A stretch of DNA of 64,000 nucleotides from Campylobacter vulpis (GTDB lineage Bacteria > Campylobacterota > Campylobacteria > Campylobacterales > Campylobacteraceae), in contig NZ_CP041617.1 of assembly GCF_014217995.1 (NCBI RefSeq), forward strand, positions 1,116,001-1,180,000, given 5' to 3'. Made by a program: the position numbers and the translations under genes. Each line of letters starts with the position of its first letter. Position 1 is the first letter of the stretch. The notes beneath the pieces were generated by a model. It had not been told where the DNA came from. It did no database searches and worked only from the letters and a program-made list of their open reading frames with translations. Shown here in pieces: positions 55,524-64,000 of the stretch.

Positions 55524-56276
55524 ATGGATTGCGAAAAAATTTTAACTAAAATTCAGTCTTTTATCCAAGAAAGAGTCACAAAAGCAAAAGCAAAAGGCGT
55601 CATTTTAGGACTTAGTGGAGGTATTGATTCTGCTTTGGTAGCAACCTTATGTAAGAGAGCGTTAAAAGATGAAGTTTTCGCTCTTTTAATGCCAACAAAA
55701 CATTCAAATAAAGCAAATTTAAAAGATTCTTTAAGGCTTTGTGAAAGCTTAAATTTAAAATACAAAATCATCAATATAGAAGCAATTTTACAAGCTTTTC
55801 TAAAAGAGAGCGAAATGTTAAATAAAATTCGCACAGGAAACTACGCCGCAAGGATAAGAATGGGTCTGCTTTATGACTATTCTGCATTTAAAAATTATCT
55901 TGTCGTTGGCACTTCAAACAAGAGCGAATTGATGCTAGGATATAGCACAATTTATGGGGATTTAGCTTGTGCCTTTAATCCCATAGGTGGGCTTTATAAA
56001 AGCGAAATCTACACCCTTGCAAAATACCTAAATTTAGACGCAAATTTTTTGCAAAAAGCCCCTTCGGCTGATTTATGGGAAAATCAAAGCGACGAAGAGG
56101 ATTTGGGCTTTTCTTACGCTTTAATTGATGAAGGACTAAGAGCCTTAGAAAAAAATGATACCTTACAAATTTCTAAACTAAATCCTTGCCTAATTTCTAT
56201 GTTGCAACAACGCATTAAGCAAAATGCCTTTAAAAGAGAAATGCCTCCTATTTTATGCTTAGATGAGTTTTTATGA
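55524..56276 (+). CDS. nadE: NH3-dependent NAD+ synthetase
   Basis: A 250-residue NadE. The ATP pyrophosphatase loop is ILGLSGGIDSALVA; GTSNKSELMLGYSTIYGD and KAPSADLWENQSDEEDLGF are family blocks. There is no N-terminal nitrilase domain, so ammonia is the nitrogen donor. The start is close behind prsA and the stop overlaps lpxK by four bases (ATGA), making prsA-nadE-lpxK-thrC-kdsB a tight operon. Confidence 0.95.
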   Translation: MDCEKILTKIQSFIQERVTKAKAKGVILGLSGGIDSALVATLCKRALKDEVFALLMPTKHSNKANLKDSLRLCESLNLKYKIINIEAILQAFLKESEMLNKIRTGNYAARIRMGLLYDYSAFKNYLVVGTSNKSELMLGYSTIYGDLACAFNPIGGLYKSEIYTLAKYLNLDANFLQKAPSADLWENQSDEEDLGFSYALIDEGLRALEKNDTLQISKLNPCLISMLQQRIKQNAFKREMPPILCLDEFL

Positions 56277-57184
56277 GTTGGCTTGAGCGTTATTTTTTTA
56301 ACCCCTCCTTTTTTCAAAAATGCCTTGCTTTTGCACTTTTACCCCTAAGCTTTCTTTATGCTTTAATTGCGATTTTAAATACCAAATTTCGTTCTCAAGT
56401 CGATTTTAAAAAACCAATTATTAGCGTGGGAAATTTAAGCTTTGGAGGTAATGGAAAAACTCCTCTTTGTAAGGCTATTTCAAGAGAATTTGAGGGCGTT
56501 TTCATCGTGCTTAGAGGTTATAAGAGAAAAAGCAAGGGTTTAATCCTAGTCAAACATCAAAACAACATTCTTTGCGAAGTCGCTCAAAGCGGCGATGAAG
56601 CTATGGAATATGCCTTTTGTGAGAGCATAGAGGGTGTGATAGTCAGCGAGGATAGGATTAAGGGCATAAAAAAAGCTTTAAGGCTTGGTGCGAAAGTCAT
56701 TTTGCTTGATGATGCTTTTTCCAAATTTCACATTAAAAAATTTGATATTTTAGTCGAGGGTAAGCCTCTGCCCTATTTTGATTTTACTCTACCAAGTGGA
56801 GCTTATAGACTGCCCCCTTATTTTAAAAAAAAGGCAAATTTTATAGCGAAGGAAGGAGAGGAATTTTACCGCTATTCTTTTGTAAAAGAAAATGTTAAAG
56901 CCATTTTGGTTACAGCGATTGCTAAGCCGTATAGACTTAATGAGCATTTTGATAAGGCTAGAGCTTGCTATTTTTTCAGCGACCATCATCATTTCACAAA
57001 AGAAGAGCTTGAAAATTTACTCAAAAAACATCATTGCCACACTTTAATGCTGACTTTTAAAGACTATGTTAAGATTAAAGATTTTGGCTTTAAGTGTGAA
57101 ATTATAGAATTAAATGTAGAATTAAGCGAAAATTTTAAAGAACAATTGAAAGCTTATGTGAGGAGTTTTGATGCGATTGGTTGA
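56273..57184 (+). CDS. lpxK: Tetraacyldisaccharide 4'-kinase
   Basis: A 303-residue LpxK that phosphorylates the 4' position of the lipid A disaccharide made by LpxB. The N-terminal membrane-associated helix (CLAFALLPLSFLYALIAIL) is followed by the P-loop ISVGNLSFGGNGKTPLCKA and ILLDDAFSKFHIKKFDILV with the Mg-binding acidic pair. Start and end both overlap neighbours (nadE by 4 bp, thrC by 14 bp). Confidence 0.94.
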   Translation: MSWLERYFFNPSFFQKCLAFALLPLSFLYALIAILNTKFRSQVDFKKPIISVGNLSFGGNGKTPLCKAISREFEGVFIVLRGYKRKSKGLILVKHQNNILCEVAQSGDEAMEYAFCESIEGVIVSEDRIKGIKKALRLGAKVILLDDAFSKFHIKKFDILVEGKPLPYFDFTLPSGAYRLPPYFKKKANFIAKEGEEFYRYSFVKENVKAILVTAIAKPYRLNEHFDKARACYFFSDHHHFTKEELENLLKKHHCHTLMLTFKDYVKIKDFGFKCEIIELNVELSENFKEQLKAYVRSFDAIG

Positions 57185-58565
57185 AAGTCAAGATGCAAAT
57201 TTTAGTGTAGATTTTAAAGAAGCTTTAATACACCCAAGCACTCCACAAGGGGGGCTTTACACTCCCGCTTTTCTGCCTAAATTTAATGGCTATGCTTATA
57301 AAAAGCTATCTTATAAAGATTTTGCACTAGAGCTTATTAAAAGCTTTGAATTTGGTTATGAAGAAATTTTTGAAAAAGCCTTAAAAAGTTATGATAAATT
57401 TGACGATAAAAGCTGCCCAATTACTTTGCAAAAAATAAATGAAAAACTCTATATCAACGAACTCTACCACGGACCCACAAGAGCTTTTAAAGATATGGCT
57501 TTACAACCTTTTGGAGTGCTACTTAGCAAATTTTGCAAAGATGAAAAAATTTTAATTTTGTGTGCAACAAGTGGCGACACAGGTCCAGCGACTTTAAAAA
57601 GCTTTGAAAATATCCCAAACATTAAGGTTGCTTGTATATATCCAAAAGATGGGACAAGCTTAGTTCAAGCTTTGCAAATGAGAACAATGAAGGCTAAAAA
57701 TTTGAAAGTTTTTGCCATCAATGGTGATTTTGACGAAGCACAAAAAACGCTTAAAAATCTCCTCGCAAAGCAAGATTTTAAAACAAATTTAAAAGATTAT
57801 CAGCTTTGTGCGGCAAATTCTGTCAATTTTGGACGCATTTTATTTCAAATTATTTACCACTATTATGCCGCTGTTCAAATTGATAAAGAACTTGACATCA
57901 TCGTGCCTAGTGGGAATTTTGGTAATGCTTTGGGAGCGTATTTTGCTAAAAAAATGGGAGCAAAAATTGATAAAATCAAAATAGCTTCTAATGCAAATAA
58001 AATTTTGAGTGAATTTTTTAATGAGGGCATTTATGATTTAAGAGGCAAAAAACTCATAAAAACAGCCTCTCCAGCTATGGATATACTCATTTCTTCCAAC
58101 ATAGAACGCCTCCTCTTTGACAAATTTAAAGATAAGAGAACAAAAGAATTGATAAGCTTACTTAAAAATCAACATTATTTTAAATTAAATCAAAATGAAC
58201 TTGAAAGCTTAAAAGAAGACTTTGAGGCGGATTTTTGCACAGATGGAGAATGTATGCAATTTATCAAAAACTCAAAAACTCTCATTGATCCTCACACGGC
58301 AACTTGCTTCAAACTTTTAGACCAAAATAAAACACAAATTATAAGCTCTACCGCTGAATGGACTAAATTTACCCCAAGTATGATGAAAGCACTCTTTCAG
58401 CAAGAATGTAATGATGAAGAAAAAGATATGAAAACCATCGCTAAAGAATTTAAAGTAGGAATAAAGCCTGAAATTTTAGAACTTTTTAGGCAGCAAGAAG
58501 AAAAAGTGCAAGGCATAGAAAGTCAAGAAATCGAACAAGAAATTTTAAGGTGGATAAAACAATGA
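57171..58565 (+). CDS. thrC: Threonine synthase
   Basis: A 464-residue PLP enzyme converting O-phosphohomoserine to threonine. The N-terminal TPQGGLYTPAFLPKF, the PLP-lysine site YHGPTRAFKDMALQPFG, CATSGDTGPATLK and VPSGNFGNALGAYFAKKMGA match the longer (fungal/E. coli) ThrC class. AGGAG five bases before ATG 57171 sets the start; a TTG one codon upstream is less likely. Confidence 0.95.
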   Translation: MRLVESQDANFSVDFKEALIHPSTPQGGLYTPAFLPKFNGYAYKKLSYKDFALELIKSFEFGYEEIFEKALKSYDKFDDKSCPITLQKINEKLYINELYHGPTRAFKDMALQPFGVLLSKFCKDEKILILCATSGDTGPATLKSFENIPNIKVACIYPKDGTSLVQALQMRTMKAKNLKVFAINGDFDEAQKTLKNLLAKQDFKTNLKDYQLCAANSVNFGRILFQIIYHYYAAVQIDKELDIIVPSGNFGNALGAYFAKKMGAKIDKIKIASNANKILSEFFNEGIYDLRGKKLIKTASPAMDILISSNIERLLFDKFKDKRTKELISLLKNQHYFKLNQNELESLKEDFEADFCTDGECMQFIKNSKTLIDPHTATCFKLLDQNKTQIISSTAEWTKFTPSMMKALFQQECNDEEKDMKTIAKEFKVGIKPEILELFRQQEEKVQGIESQEIEQEILRWIKQ

Positions 58566-59290
58566 TTATTATACCAGCTAGACTCAAATCAACGCGTTTT
58601 AAAGAAAAAATTCTTTGTGATATAGGCGGTGTGCCTATGTTTATCGCTACGGCAAAAAGGGCTTCTTTGGTCGATGAAGTGTGTATTGCCGTGGATGATG
58701 AAGTGGTGGGGGAAATCGCAAAAAAACACGGCTTTAAGGTTGTTTTAACAAGTCAAAAACACGAAAGCGGAACAGATAGAATTAACGAGGCTTGTCAAAT
58801 TTTATGCTTAAAAGATGAGAGTATCATCATCAATGTCCAAGCAGATGAGCCTTTCATTGAGATAGAAAATTTAAAATATTTTAAGGAATTTAGCGAGGCT
58901 TGTTTAGACAAAGAAGCATTTATGGCAAGCTGTTTTAAGAAAATTAGCCAAGAGCAAGCAAAAGACCCCAATTTAGTGAAAGTTTTATGTGATAAATTTG
59001 GCTTTGCACTTTATTTTTCAAGAGCAAAAATTCCTTTTGAGAGGGAAAGTTATGAAGAGGATTTTAAGGGGCATTTGGGAATTTACGCTTATAGTGTAAA
59101 AGCTTTAAGAGAATTTTGCACATTTGAAAGCTCAAATCTTGAAAAGGCTGAAAAATTAGAACAACTAAGAGCTTTAGAAAATGGTAAAAAAATCAAAATG
59201 CTCGAAATTTCAACACAAAGTATAGGCATAGATACAAAAGAAGATTATGAAAAAGCCCTTAAAATTTATGGTAAGCAAAATGATAATTAA
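58562..59290 (+). CDS. kdsB: CMP-Kdo synthetase (3-deoxy-manno-octulosonate cytidylyltransferase)
   Basis: A 242-residue KdsB. IIIPARLKSTRFKEKILCDI at the start, TSQKHESGTDRINEAC, INVQADEPFIE and HLGIYAYSVKALREF are the nucleotidyltransferase blocks. It activates Kdo for transfer to lipid A, fitting the neighbouring lpxK. The frame extends to GTG 58550, but ATG 58562 gives the family start and lies behind AAGGTGG; it overlaps the thrC stop. Confidence 0.93.
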   Translation: MIIIPARLKSTRFKEKILCDIGGVPMFIATAKRASLVDEVCIAVDDEVVGEIAKKHGFKVVLTSQKHESGTDRINEACQILCLKDESIIINVQADEPFIEIENLKYFKEFSEACLDKEAFMASCFKKISQEQAKDPNLVKVLCDKFGFALYFSRAKIPFERESYEEDFKGHLGIYAYSVKALREFCTFESSNLEKAEKLEQLRALENGKKIKMLEISTQSIGIDTKEDYEKALKIYGKQNDN

Positions 59291-59368
59291 TAAAACTTAA
59301 GACATTTTATCTTTCAGTTTAACAATGCAAAACAAATATGTGTTAAAATGCTTTTAAAGTTTATTGAG

Positions 59369-59374
59369 TATAAT
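59369..59374 (+). promoter_or_regulatory. -10 element for ftsZ
   Basis: GAGTATAATCC gives a perfect TATAAT in the 161-bp gap between kdsB and ftsZ, about 78 bp before ATG 59452. This gives ftsZ a promoter of its own, separate from ftsA, with a leader of roughly 70 nt. Confidence 0.5.
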
Positions 59375-59451
59375 CCTTATTTTGTAAATAGTGTAAAAAT
59401 TGCATTTTATGATATGAAAAAGGGTTTTGAAAATCTAAGTAGGAGTGGATG

Positions 59452-60561
59452 ATGAGTGAATTCTCAGTTGAAGAAGCACAGCACAATAAAGGTGCAAAAA
59501 TCAAGGTAATAGGCTGCGGTGGTGGTGGTGGTAATATGATTAATCATATGGTCAAAATGGGACTTAACGATCTAGATCTTATCGTAGCCAACACTGACGC
59601 ACAAGCAATTTCTAATTCTTTAGCGAAAACAAAAATTCAACTAGGCGAGAAAAAAACAAAGGGTTTAGGTGCTGGAATGCTCCCTGAAGTGGGTGCAGAA
59701 AGTGCTAGAGAAAGCTTTGAAGAGGTCAAAGCGTCTTTAAGTCAAAGCGATATCGTTTTTATTGCTTCAGGCTTTGGTGGAGGCACGGGTACAGGTGCAA
59801 CTCCAGTCATCGCACAGGCAGCTAAAGAGATAGGTGCTTTAACAGTTTCTGTTGTAACTATGCCTTTTACTTTCGAGGGTAAGCAAAGAAAAAAATTAGC
59901 CGAAGCAGGACTTTTAGAACTCAAAAAAGAAAGCGATTCTATTCTTGTTATTCAAAATGAAAAACTCCTTAGTATTATCGATAAAAAAGCAGGCATTAAG
60001 GACGCTTTTAAACTTGTTGATGATATTTTAGCACGTGCTGTCAAGGGTATGACATCTATACTTTTAGATAATGGCGATATTAATGTGGATTTTGCCGATG
60101 TAAGAACAATTATGGGGCACAGAGGCTTGGCGTTAATGGGTGTAGGAAGTGCAAGTGGTGAAAACGCCATAGAAGAAGCTCTCACTAATGCTATGGAATC
60201 TCCACTGCTTGATGGTATGGATATTAAGGGTGCAAAAGGTGTAATTTTACACTTTAAAACAAGCTCAAATTGCTCTTTAATTGAAATTTCATCTGCCGCA
60301 AACAGCATACAAGAAGTTGTTGATGAAAATGCTAAAATTATCTTTGGCACGACAACTGATGATAGTATGGAAGATAGAGTGGAAGTTACTATTATCGCAA
60401 CAGGCTTTGAAGATAAAGTGCAAGAAAATGAAAAAACACGCAATGAAAACGCTCCTAAAAAAAATCCTTACCTAAACCTTAGAAAAGTCAGTGGCGGTTA
60501 TGATGAAGAAATAATGAATCAGTTAGAAACTCCCACTTGGTACCGTAGGCAAATGGATTGA
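59452..60561 (+). CDS. ftsZ: Cell division GTPase FtsZ
   Basis: A 369-residue FtsZ. AKIKVIGCGGGGGNMINHMV, the tubulin G-box FGGGTGTGATPVIAQAA, and VTMPFTFEGKQR are diagnostic. The C-terminal tail ends LETPTWYRRQMD, a typical conserved peptide for binding FtsA. Two ATG codons (59449, 59452) follow AGGAG; 59452 has the better six-base spacing. The gene stands between kdsB and the convergent J-domain gene, not beside ftsA. Confidence 0.97.
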   Translation: MSEFSVEEAQHNKGAKIKVIGCGGGGGNMINHMVKMGLNDLDLIVANTDAQAISNSLAKTKIQLGEKKTKGLGAGMLPEVGAESARESFEEVKASLSQSDIVFIASGFGGGTGTGATPVIAQAAKEIGALTVSVVTMPFTFEGKQRKKLAEAGLLELKKESDSILVIQNEKLLSIIDKKAGIKDAFKLVDDILARAVKGMTSILLDNGDINVDFADVRTIMGHRGLALMGVGSASGENAIEEALTNAMESPLLDGMDIKGAKGVILHFKTSSNCSLIEISSAANSIQEVVDENAKIIFGTTTDDSMEDRVEVTIIATGFEDKVQENEKTRNENAPKKNPYLNLRKVSGGYDEEIMNQLETPTWYRRQMD

Positions 60562-60590
60562 TGAGCTAATTCATCAATCCCTCCTTTTTT
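60555..60590 (+). terminator. Rho-independent terminator of ftsZ
   Basis: GGATTGATGA (60555-60564) pairs perfectly with TCATCAATCC (60571-60580) around a 6-nt loop, followed by CTCC and six T. The left arm contains the ftsZ stop codon. The sense-strand T run makes it directional for ftsZ. Confidence 0.9.
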
Positions 60591-60592
60591 AA

Positions 60593-61396
60593 TTAAGTAT
60601 TATTCTTATATAAAGTCTTAAGATTATCATAAGCGATTTGAATTTTTTCAAACTGCTCTCTACAATATGCCCTTTCTATTGCACTTTTATTTTGTTGAAA
60701 ATCTGGATGATAAAGTTTAACTAACACAAGATATTTTTGACGAATTTCACTTAAATCATTTTGTGGGGTGCATTCTAGTATGGAAAAATAATTATTAAAA
60801 AGTTTAGCTAAGGCGTTAAATTTCCACTTCATATTTTCAGCTTTGTGAATATTTTGACGAAAATTTTTATATTCTTCCTTATCAATATTGAAATCAACAC
60901 AATATTTTAAATGCTCACTCTCATCTGCAAAAGCCTCAAAAAGCTCCAAAGTGCTTTCATCTTGATACTGCAAATTTACAATATGTAAAGCTTCATCATA
61001 TTCTTTAAAATGCTGTTTAAAATAATTTTTCATATAGGCGATGAAAAGTTTTTCATTAGAATTAAATTGCATTAAAATGTTTTTTCCACAAAAGCTTATT
61101 TTGATGTAAAGCATAGGTCTTAGAGTATTATTTTGCTCAAAATTTAATTTAAAAGTCTTAAAATGCGCATCTTTTAAATCTATGCTTTCATTATGACTTT
61201 TGCGATATTTTTGATCAAGAAGCTTTAAAAAATAGCGTCTTTGAGGAATTTCATTTTCCTCAAAAAAAGAAAAAATTTTATTCTTTCTTCCTATAACTTT
61301 AGTAAAATTTTTTGTAATCAAATCTTTAAAATAACAAAAAATGGAAATATCATCTGTATTTACATTAATCGTCTCTAAAGTTTGCACAACTTGCAT
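60593..61396 (-). CDS. J-domain (DnaJ-like) protein
   Basis: About 267 residues with a C-terminal J-domain (~210-265): [28 protein letters not shown] with the essential HPD, and [16 protein letters not shown]. The N-terminal ~200 residues (for example [13 protein letters not shown]) match no zinc or client-binding domain of canonical DnaJ, so it is a class C co-chaperone that stimulates DnaK ATPase on a special client. ATG codons at 61402, 61399 and 61396 follow GGGAG; 61396 has the best spacing. It overlaps the end of bpt. Confidence 0.88.
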   Translation of the reverse strand: MQVVQTLETINVNTDDISIFCYFKDLITKNFTKVIGRKNKIFSFFEENEIPQRRYFLKLLDQKYRKSHNESIDLKDAHFKTFKLNFEQNNTLRPMLYIKISFCGKNILMQFNSNEKLFIAYMKNYFKQHFKEYDEALHIVNLQYQDESTLELFEAFADESEHLKYCVDFNIDKEEYKNFRQNIHKAENMKWKFNALAKLFNNYFSILECTPQNDLSEIRQKYLVLVKLYHPDFQQNKSAIERAYCREQFEKIQIAYDNLKTLYKNNT

Positions 61397-62117
61397 CATC
61401 ATACTCCCATAAAGGTAATTTTTCACAAGGCATACTCGTGCCTCTTAAAATTTCTCTAGGTGTATAATCGGCTTTATAAGATAAAGATTGACACTTTTTT
61501 ACAAAATATCCTAAATAAATATATTTTAAATTTCTTTTTTTTGCAAGTTTTATTTCGCTCAATAAAGAAAATTTTCCCAAAGAAAAATCCCTATAATCTG
61601 GGTCATAAAAGCAATAAATGCTCGAAATTCCCCCATCAAAAATGTCAATTAAATCCACACAAACTAATTTTTCATCAATATAAAAATCAAGCTCATAAGC
61701 AAAGTCCATAGCTCCATCAACATACAAATTAAAATATTTATGAAAATTTAAATCATATCTTTTCCACGCTCTTTTTTTTTCCATAAAGCGGTGGTATTTA
61801 TCATATAAAAAAAGGTGTTCATTGCTAATTTGTGGAGCTTTTAAAATAATTTTAGTCTTTTCATTTTTACGGATTACTCTTCTTTGACTCTTACTAAATT
61901 TAAAACTATCCACCAAAATTCTCATACTCAAGCACTCCTCACACCCCTCACAAATAGGACGAGAAAAATAACAGCCAAAACGCCGCCACCCCCTATAAAT
62001 AAGCTCTTCGTTTAAGGATTTTGGACAATGTTCTATAAATTTATACTCCGTCCTTATTTTTCTATCTTTAAGATAAGGACAGGTTTCCTCTAAGGTGCAA
62101 AAACCGATTTCTCGCAT
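61365..62117 (-). CDS. bpt: Aspartate/glutamate leucyltransferase Bpt
   Basis: A 250-residue ATE-type aminoacyl-tRNA-protein transferase. The N-terminal Cys-containing segments ([22 protein letters not shown]), [13 protein letters not shown] and [20 protein letters not shown] are typical of Bpt, which adds Leu to proteins with N-terminal Asp or Glu, marking them for ClpS/ClpAP. The ATG overlaps the stop of the small upstream gene (TAATG). It is co-directional with the J-domain gene, which starts inside its 3' end. Confidence 0.92.
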   Translation of the reverse strand: MREIGFCTLEETCPYLKDRKIRTEYKFIEHCPKSLNEELIYRGWRRFGCYFSRPICEGCEECLSMRILVDSFKFSKSQRRVIRKNEKTKIILKAPQISNEHLFLYDKYHRFMEKKRAWKRYDLNFHKYFNLYVDGAMDFAYELDFYIDEKLVCVDLIDIFDGGISSIYCFYDPDYRDFSLGKFSLLSEIKLAKKRNLKYIYLGYFVKKCQSLSYKADYTPREILRGTSMPCEKLPLWEYDDASCANFRDD

Positions 62118-62368
62118 TAAATTTTCTTAATATCTGCGTTTTTAAACCATTTATCAAATTCATTACAAAGCTTTTCTTCCTTTAGAAAAATAGCTCTTAA
62201 TTCCTCTTCTTCATTTTTAATTTTTAACTCCTCATTTTTTTCTTTAGCTACGCCTTCTAATTCGTTATTTTTAAAGCTAGCTCCACTTTTTTGCGTTTTA
62301 TTTTTCACGCTTTTTTGCTCTTGCATTTGTTTTTTAATATCCTTAAGGCTTTCTAAAAAATCCATCAT
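62117..62368 (-). CDS. Small charged protein of unknown function
   Basis: An 83-residue, Lys/Glu-rich, probably helical protein ([40 protein letters not shown]). No family recognised. It overlaps both neighbours (4 bp with pycA, 1 bp with bpt), so it belongs to the pycA-bpt-J-domain operon. The same small gene sits here in C. jejuni as I recall, which supports it being real. Confidence 0.75.
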   Translation of the reverse strand: MMDFLESLKDIKKQMQEQKSVKNKTQKSGASFKNNELEGVAKEKNEELKIKNEEEELRAIFLKEEKLCNEFDKWFKNADIKKI

Positions 62369-63810
62369 TTCCTACTTTCTCTAATCTTTTTCAAAGTCGC
62401 CGCTATGGCTGCAACGACTTCTTCTTTATTATCTTGATGTCTATCCTCAGTATTTGCCAAAAGCTCATCTAAATGTGTTTCTATAAAAGAAGTATCAAAA
62501 TATCCTCTTCTAAATTCACGCGTTTTGGTAATGGCGATTAAAAAAGGTATAGTCGTTCTAATATCATCAATCACAAATTCCTTCAAAGCACGCTCAAGCT
62601 TATTAACAGCTAAATCATAACTCGTCGCTTTAATAATAAGCTTTGCAAGCATAGAGTCATAAAAAGGAGGCACAACATAATCCTTATAAATATGACTATC
62701 CACTCTCACAGATGGTCCTAAAGCTGGGTAATACTCGCCTATTTTACCCGGACTTGGAATAAAATTTTTCCATACATTTTCAGCCGTAATTCTCACTTCT
62801 ATGGCAAAACCTCTTGGTTTAATATCACTTTGCTCTAAATCCAAAATTTCCCCATCAGCAATGCGAATTTGACGCACAATTAAATCCACACCCGTAACCT
62901 CTTCTGTTACAGGATGTTCAACCTGAATTCTCGTATTCATCTCCATAAAATAGAACTGATTATAATCATCTAGCAAAAACTCAATCGTTCCAGCATTGGT
63001 ATAACCCACAGCCTTAGCCGCAGCCACAGCAGTAACCCCCATAGTCTTACGCAAATTTTCAGATATCCCCGGACAAGGCGCTATCTCTACGACCTTTTGA
63101 TGACGCCTTTGGATTGAGCAATCTCTTTCACAAAGGTGGATAATGTTGCCATAATTATCGCCCAAAACTTGAAATTCGATATGACGCGGATTGACAATGT
63201 ATTTTTCCATAAAAACTTCATCATTATTAAAATATGCCAAAGCCTCTCTTTTACAAGATTCAAAAGCATTTTCAAGTTCTTCTTCTTGATGCACGACACG
63301 AATTCCTCTGCCGCCACCTCCACCTGAAGCCTTTAAAATCACAGGGTAGCCTATTCTCTCAGCTTGTTCTTTAAGCTGGGCTAAAGAAAGATCATTTAAT
63401 TTTTCTGTCCCCGGCACGACAGGAATGCCATTTTTCATCATTAAATTTCTAGCAATATTTTTATTACCCATTTTATAAATCACTTCAGATTTTGGACCTA
63501 TGAAAATGATATTAGCCTCCTCGCAAGCCTTAGCAAATTCATAATTTTCGCTCAAAAACCCATAGCCTGGGTGGATCGCATCTGCTCCACAAGCCTTAGC
63601 AATTTCAATAATCCTAGCAATATCTAAATACCCCCGTATCGCATCTGTGCCTATTCTATAAGCCTCATCAGCAATTTTAACATGCAAACATTCTCTATCA
63701 GGCTCTGTAAAAACAGCCACACTTTTAATATATAAATCTCTACAAGCACGAATTACACGCACCGCTATTTCTGCACGATTTGCAATGAGAATTTTTCTTA
63801 TCTTAATCAT
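62365..63810 (-). CDS. pycA: Pyruvate carboxylase subunit A (biotin carboxylase)
   Basis: A 481-residue ATP-grasp biotin carboxylase. KILIANRAEIAVRVIRACRD opens the protein; KASGGGGGRGIRVV is the ATP loop, YIVNPRHIEFQVLGD and EMNTRIQVEHPVTEEVTG are active-site blocks. The ~480-residue length and neighbours (bpt, small protein) point to PycA, not the ~445-residue AccC of acetyl-CoA carboxylase. It carboxylates the biotin on PycB (32681-34447). ATG 63810 follows GAGGGG; a TTG one codon upstream is less likely. Confidence 0.9.
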   Translation of the reverse strand: MIKIRKILIANRAEIAVRVIRACRDLYIKSVAVFTEPDRECLHVKIADEAYRIGTDAIRGYLDIARIIEIAKACGADAIHPGYGFLSENYEFAKACEEANIIFIGPKSEVIYKMGNKNIARNLMMKNGIPVVPGTEKLNDLSLAQLKEQAERIGYPVILKASGGGGGRGIRVVHQEEELENAFESCKREALAYFNNDEVFMEKYIVNPRHIEFQVLGDNYGNIIHLCERDCSIQRRHQKVVEIAPCPGISENLRKTMGVTAVAAAKAVGYTNAGTIEFLLDDYNQFYFMEMNTRIQVEHPVTEEVTGVDLIVRQIRIADGEILDLEQSDIKPRGFAIEVRITAENVWKNFIPSPGKIGEYYPALGPSVRVDSHIYKDYVVPPFYDSMLAKLIIKATSYDLAVNKLERALKEFVIDDIRTTIPFLIAITKTREFRRGYFDTSFIETHLDELLANTEDRHQDNKEEVVAAIAATLKKIRESRK

Positions 63811-63866
63811 CAAAACCCCTCAAATAAATTTATTAATTCTAGCAAAATAAGTTTAAAAATTCGTGT

Positions 63867-63872
63867 TATAAT
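63867..63872 (+). promoter_or_regulatory. -10 element for the FtsW/RodA-type gene
   Basis: GTGTTATAATGGCG gives a perfect TATAAT 28 bp before ATG 63901, with AAGGGA in between. In the opposite direction a weaker TAGAAT-like element may serve pycA. Confidence 0.6.
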
Positions 63873-63900
63873 GGCGATTTGTTATTTTATAAGGGAAGTA

Positions 63901-64000
63901 ATGGTCGCGGACAAAAAATTATTTTATTTAAGTTGTGCTTTAATCACCATAGGTATCATTTTTTCCTATTCTTTAACTACTTTTACCATTTTATATTTTG
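63901..64000 (+). CDS. FtsW/RodA-type SEDS protein (partial, cut by window end)
   Basis: Only the first 33 residues are present (MVADKKLFYLSCALITIGII followed by FSYSLTTFTILYF). A short cytoplasmic start and a first TM helix with the I-x-FSYSL pattern fit FtsW/RodA/SpoVE peptidoglycan polymerases. The position divergent from pycA matches the ftsW-like gene of C. jejuni as remembered. FtsW versus RodA cannot be decided from this fragment. Confidence 0.7.
   Translation, partial: MVADKKLFYLSCALITIGIIFSYSLTTFTILYF

Noticed and set aside
59952-60443. A 163-codon open frame antisense to ftsZ
   Set aside because: It is a shadow of the FtsZ coding sequence without a plausible start site.
62365-63810. 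Acetyl-CoA carboxylase subunit AccC
   Set aside because: Length near 480 residues, neighbours bpt and the J-protein, and absence of accB beside it favour pyruvate carboxylase subunit A.

Overview
The window is a gene-dense, AT-rich stretch of chromosome from a thermotolerant Campylobacter. This rests on the CheA fused to a receiver domain, the receiver-less CheB, the PEB1 aspartate/glutamate transport operon, PEB3 with the Pgl glycosylation sequon at N90, split pyruvate carboxylase subunits, and many protein sequences that read like C. jejuni proteins with moderate divergence. It is probably not C. jejuni or C. coli itself; the upsaliensis/helveticus/lari side of the genus is plausible, but the species cannot be fixed from sequence reading alone.

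Layout. 1-9.5 kb: end of a small secreted protein, a PIF1-like helicase, an NlpC/P60 lipoprotein, a class IV aminotransferase, an FtsL-like membrane protein next to rsmH, then ppiD-ftsA. 9.5-28 kb: one long minus-strand run. In transcription order it is a type III restriction-modification cassette (mod, ATPase, small nuclease-like protein, res), lpxB, greA, an LpxH-like phosphoesterase, cheV-cheA-cheW, serB, tal, and then rplY-pth-lptF/G-lysA from its own promoter. 28-31 kb: peb3, a membrane protein, surE and a TcdA-like E1 enzyme. 31-39 kb: a sodium-dependent transporter, pycB-pckA-argH, and a HIT protein with dcuB. 39-44 kb: a decayed LtaS-like sulfatase gene carrying a G12 tract, then uvrB. 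43-47 kb: two small proteins, a pseudopilin, priA and aat. 47-50 kb: hrcA-grpE-dnaK. 50-54.5 kb: cheB'-cheR and the PEB1 operon. 54.6-60.6 kb: prsA, nadE-lpxK-thrC-kdsB and ftsZ. 60.6-64 kb: a J-domain protein, bpt, a small protein and pycA, diverging from an ftsW/rodA-type gene cut by the window end.

Several pathways are covered by scattered pieces: pyruvate/PEP/oxaloacetate anaplerosis (pycA, pycB, pckA) with C4-dicarboxylate and Asp/Glu transport (dcuB, PEB1); lipid A and Kdo (lpxB, LpxH-like, lpxK, kdsB, lptF/G); division (ftsA, ftsZ, FtsL-like, rsmH, FtsW-type); and chemotaxis (cheV, A, W, B, R).

The main points for a second look are the four-gene restriction cassette whose last gene overlaps the lpxB start, the separation of ftsA from ftsZ by about 50 kb, the multiply broken poly-G sulfatase gene, the unusual hrcA promoter region, and the FtsL candidate with a very long cytoplasmic tail. 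No tRNA, rRNA, CRISPR array, insertion sequence or prophage was seen.
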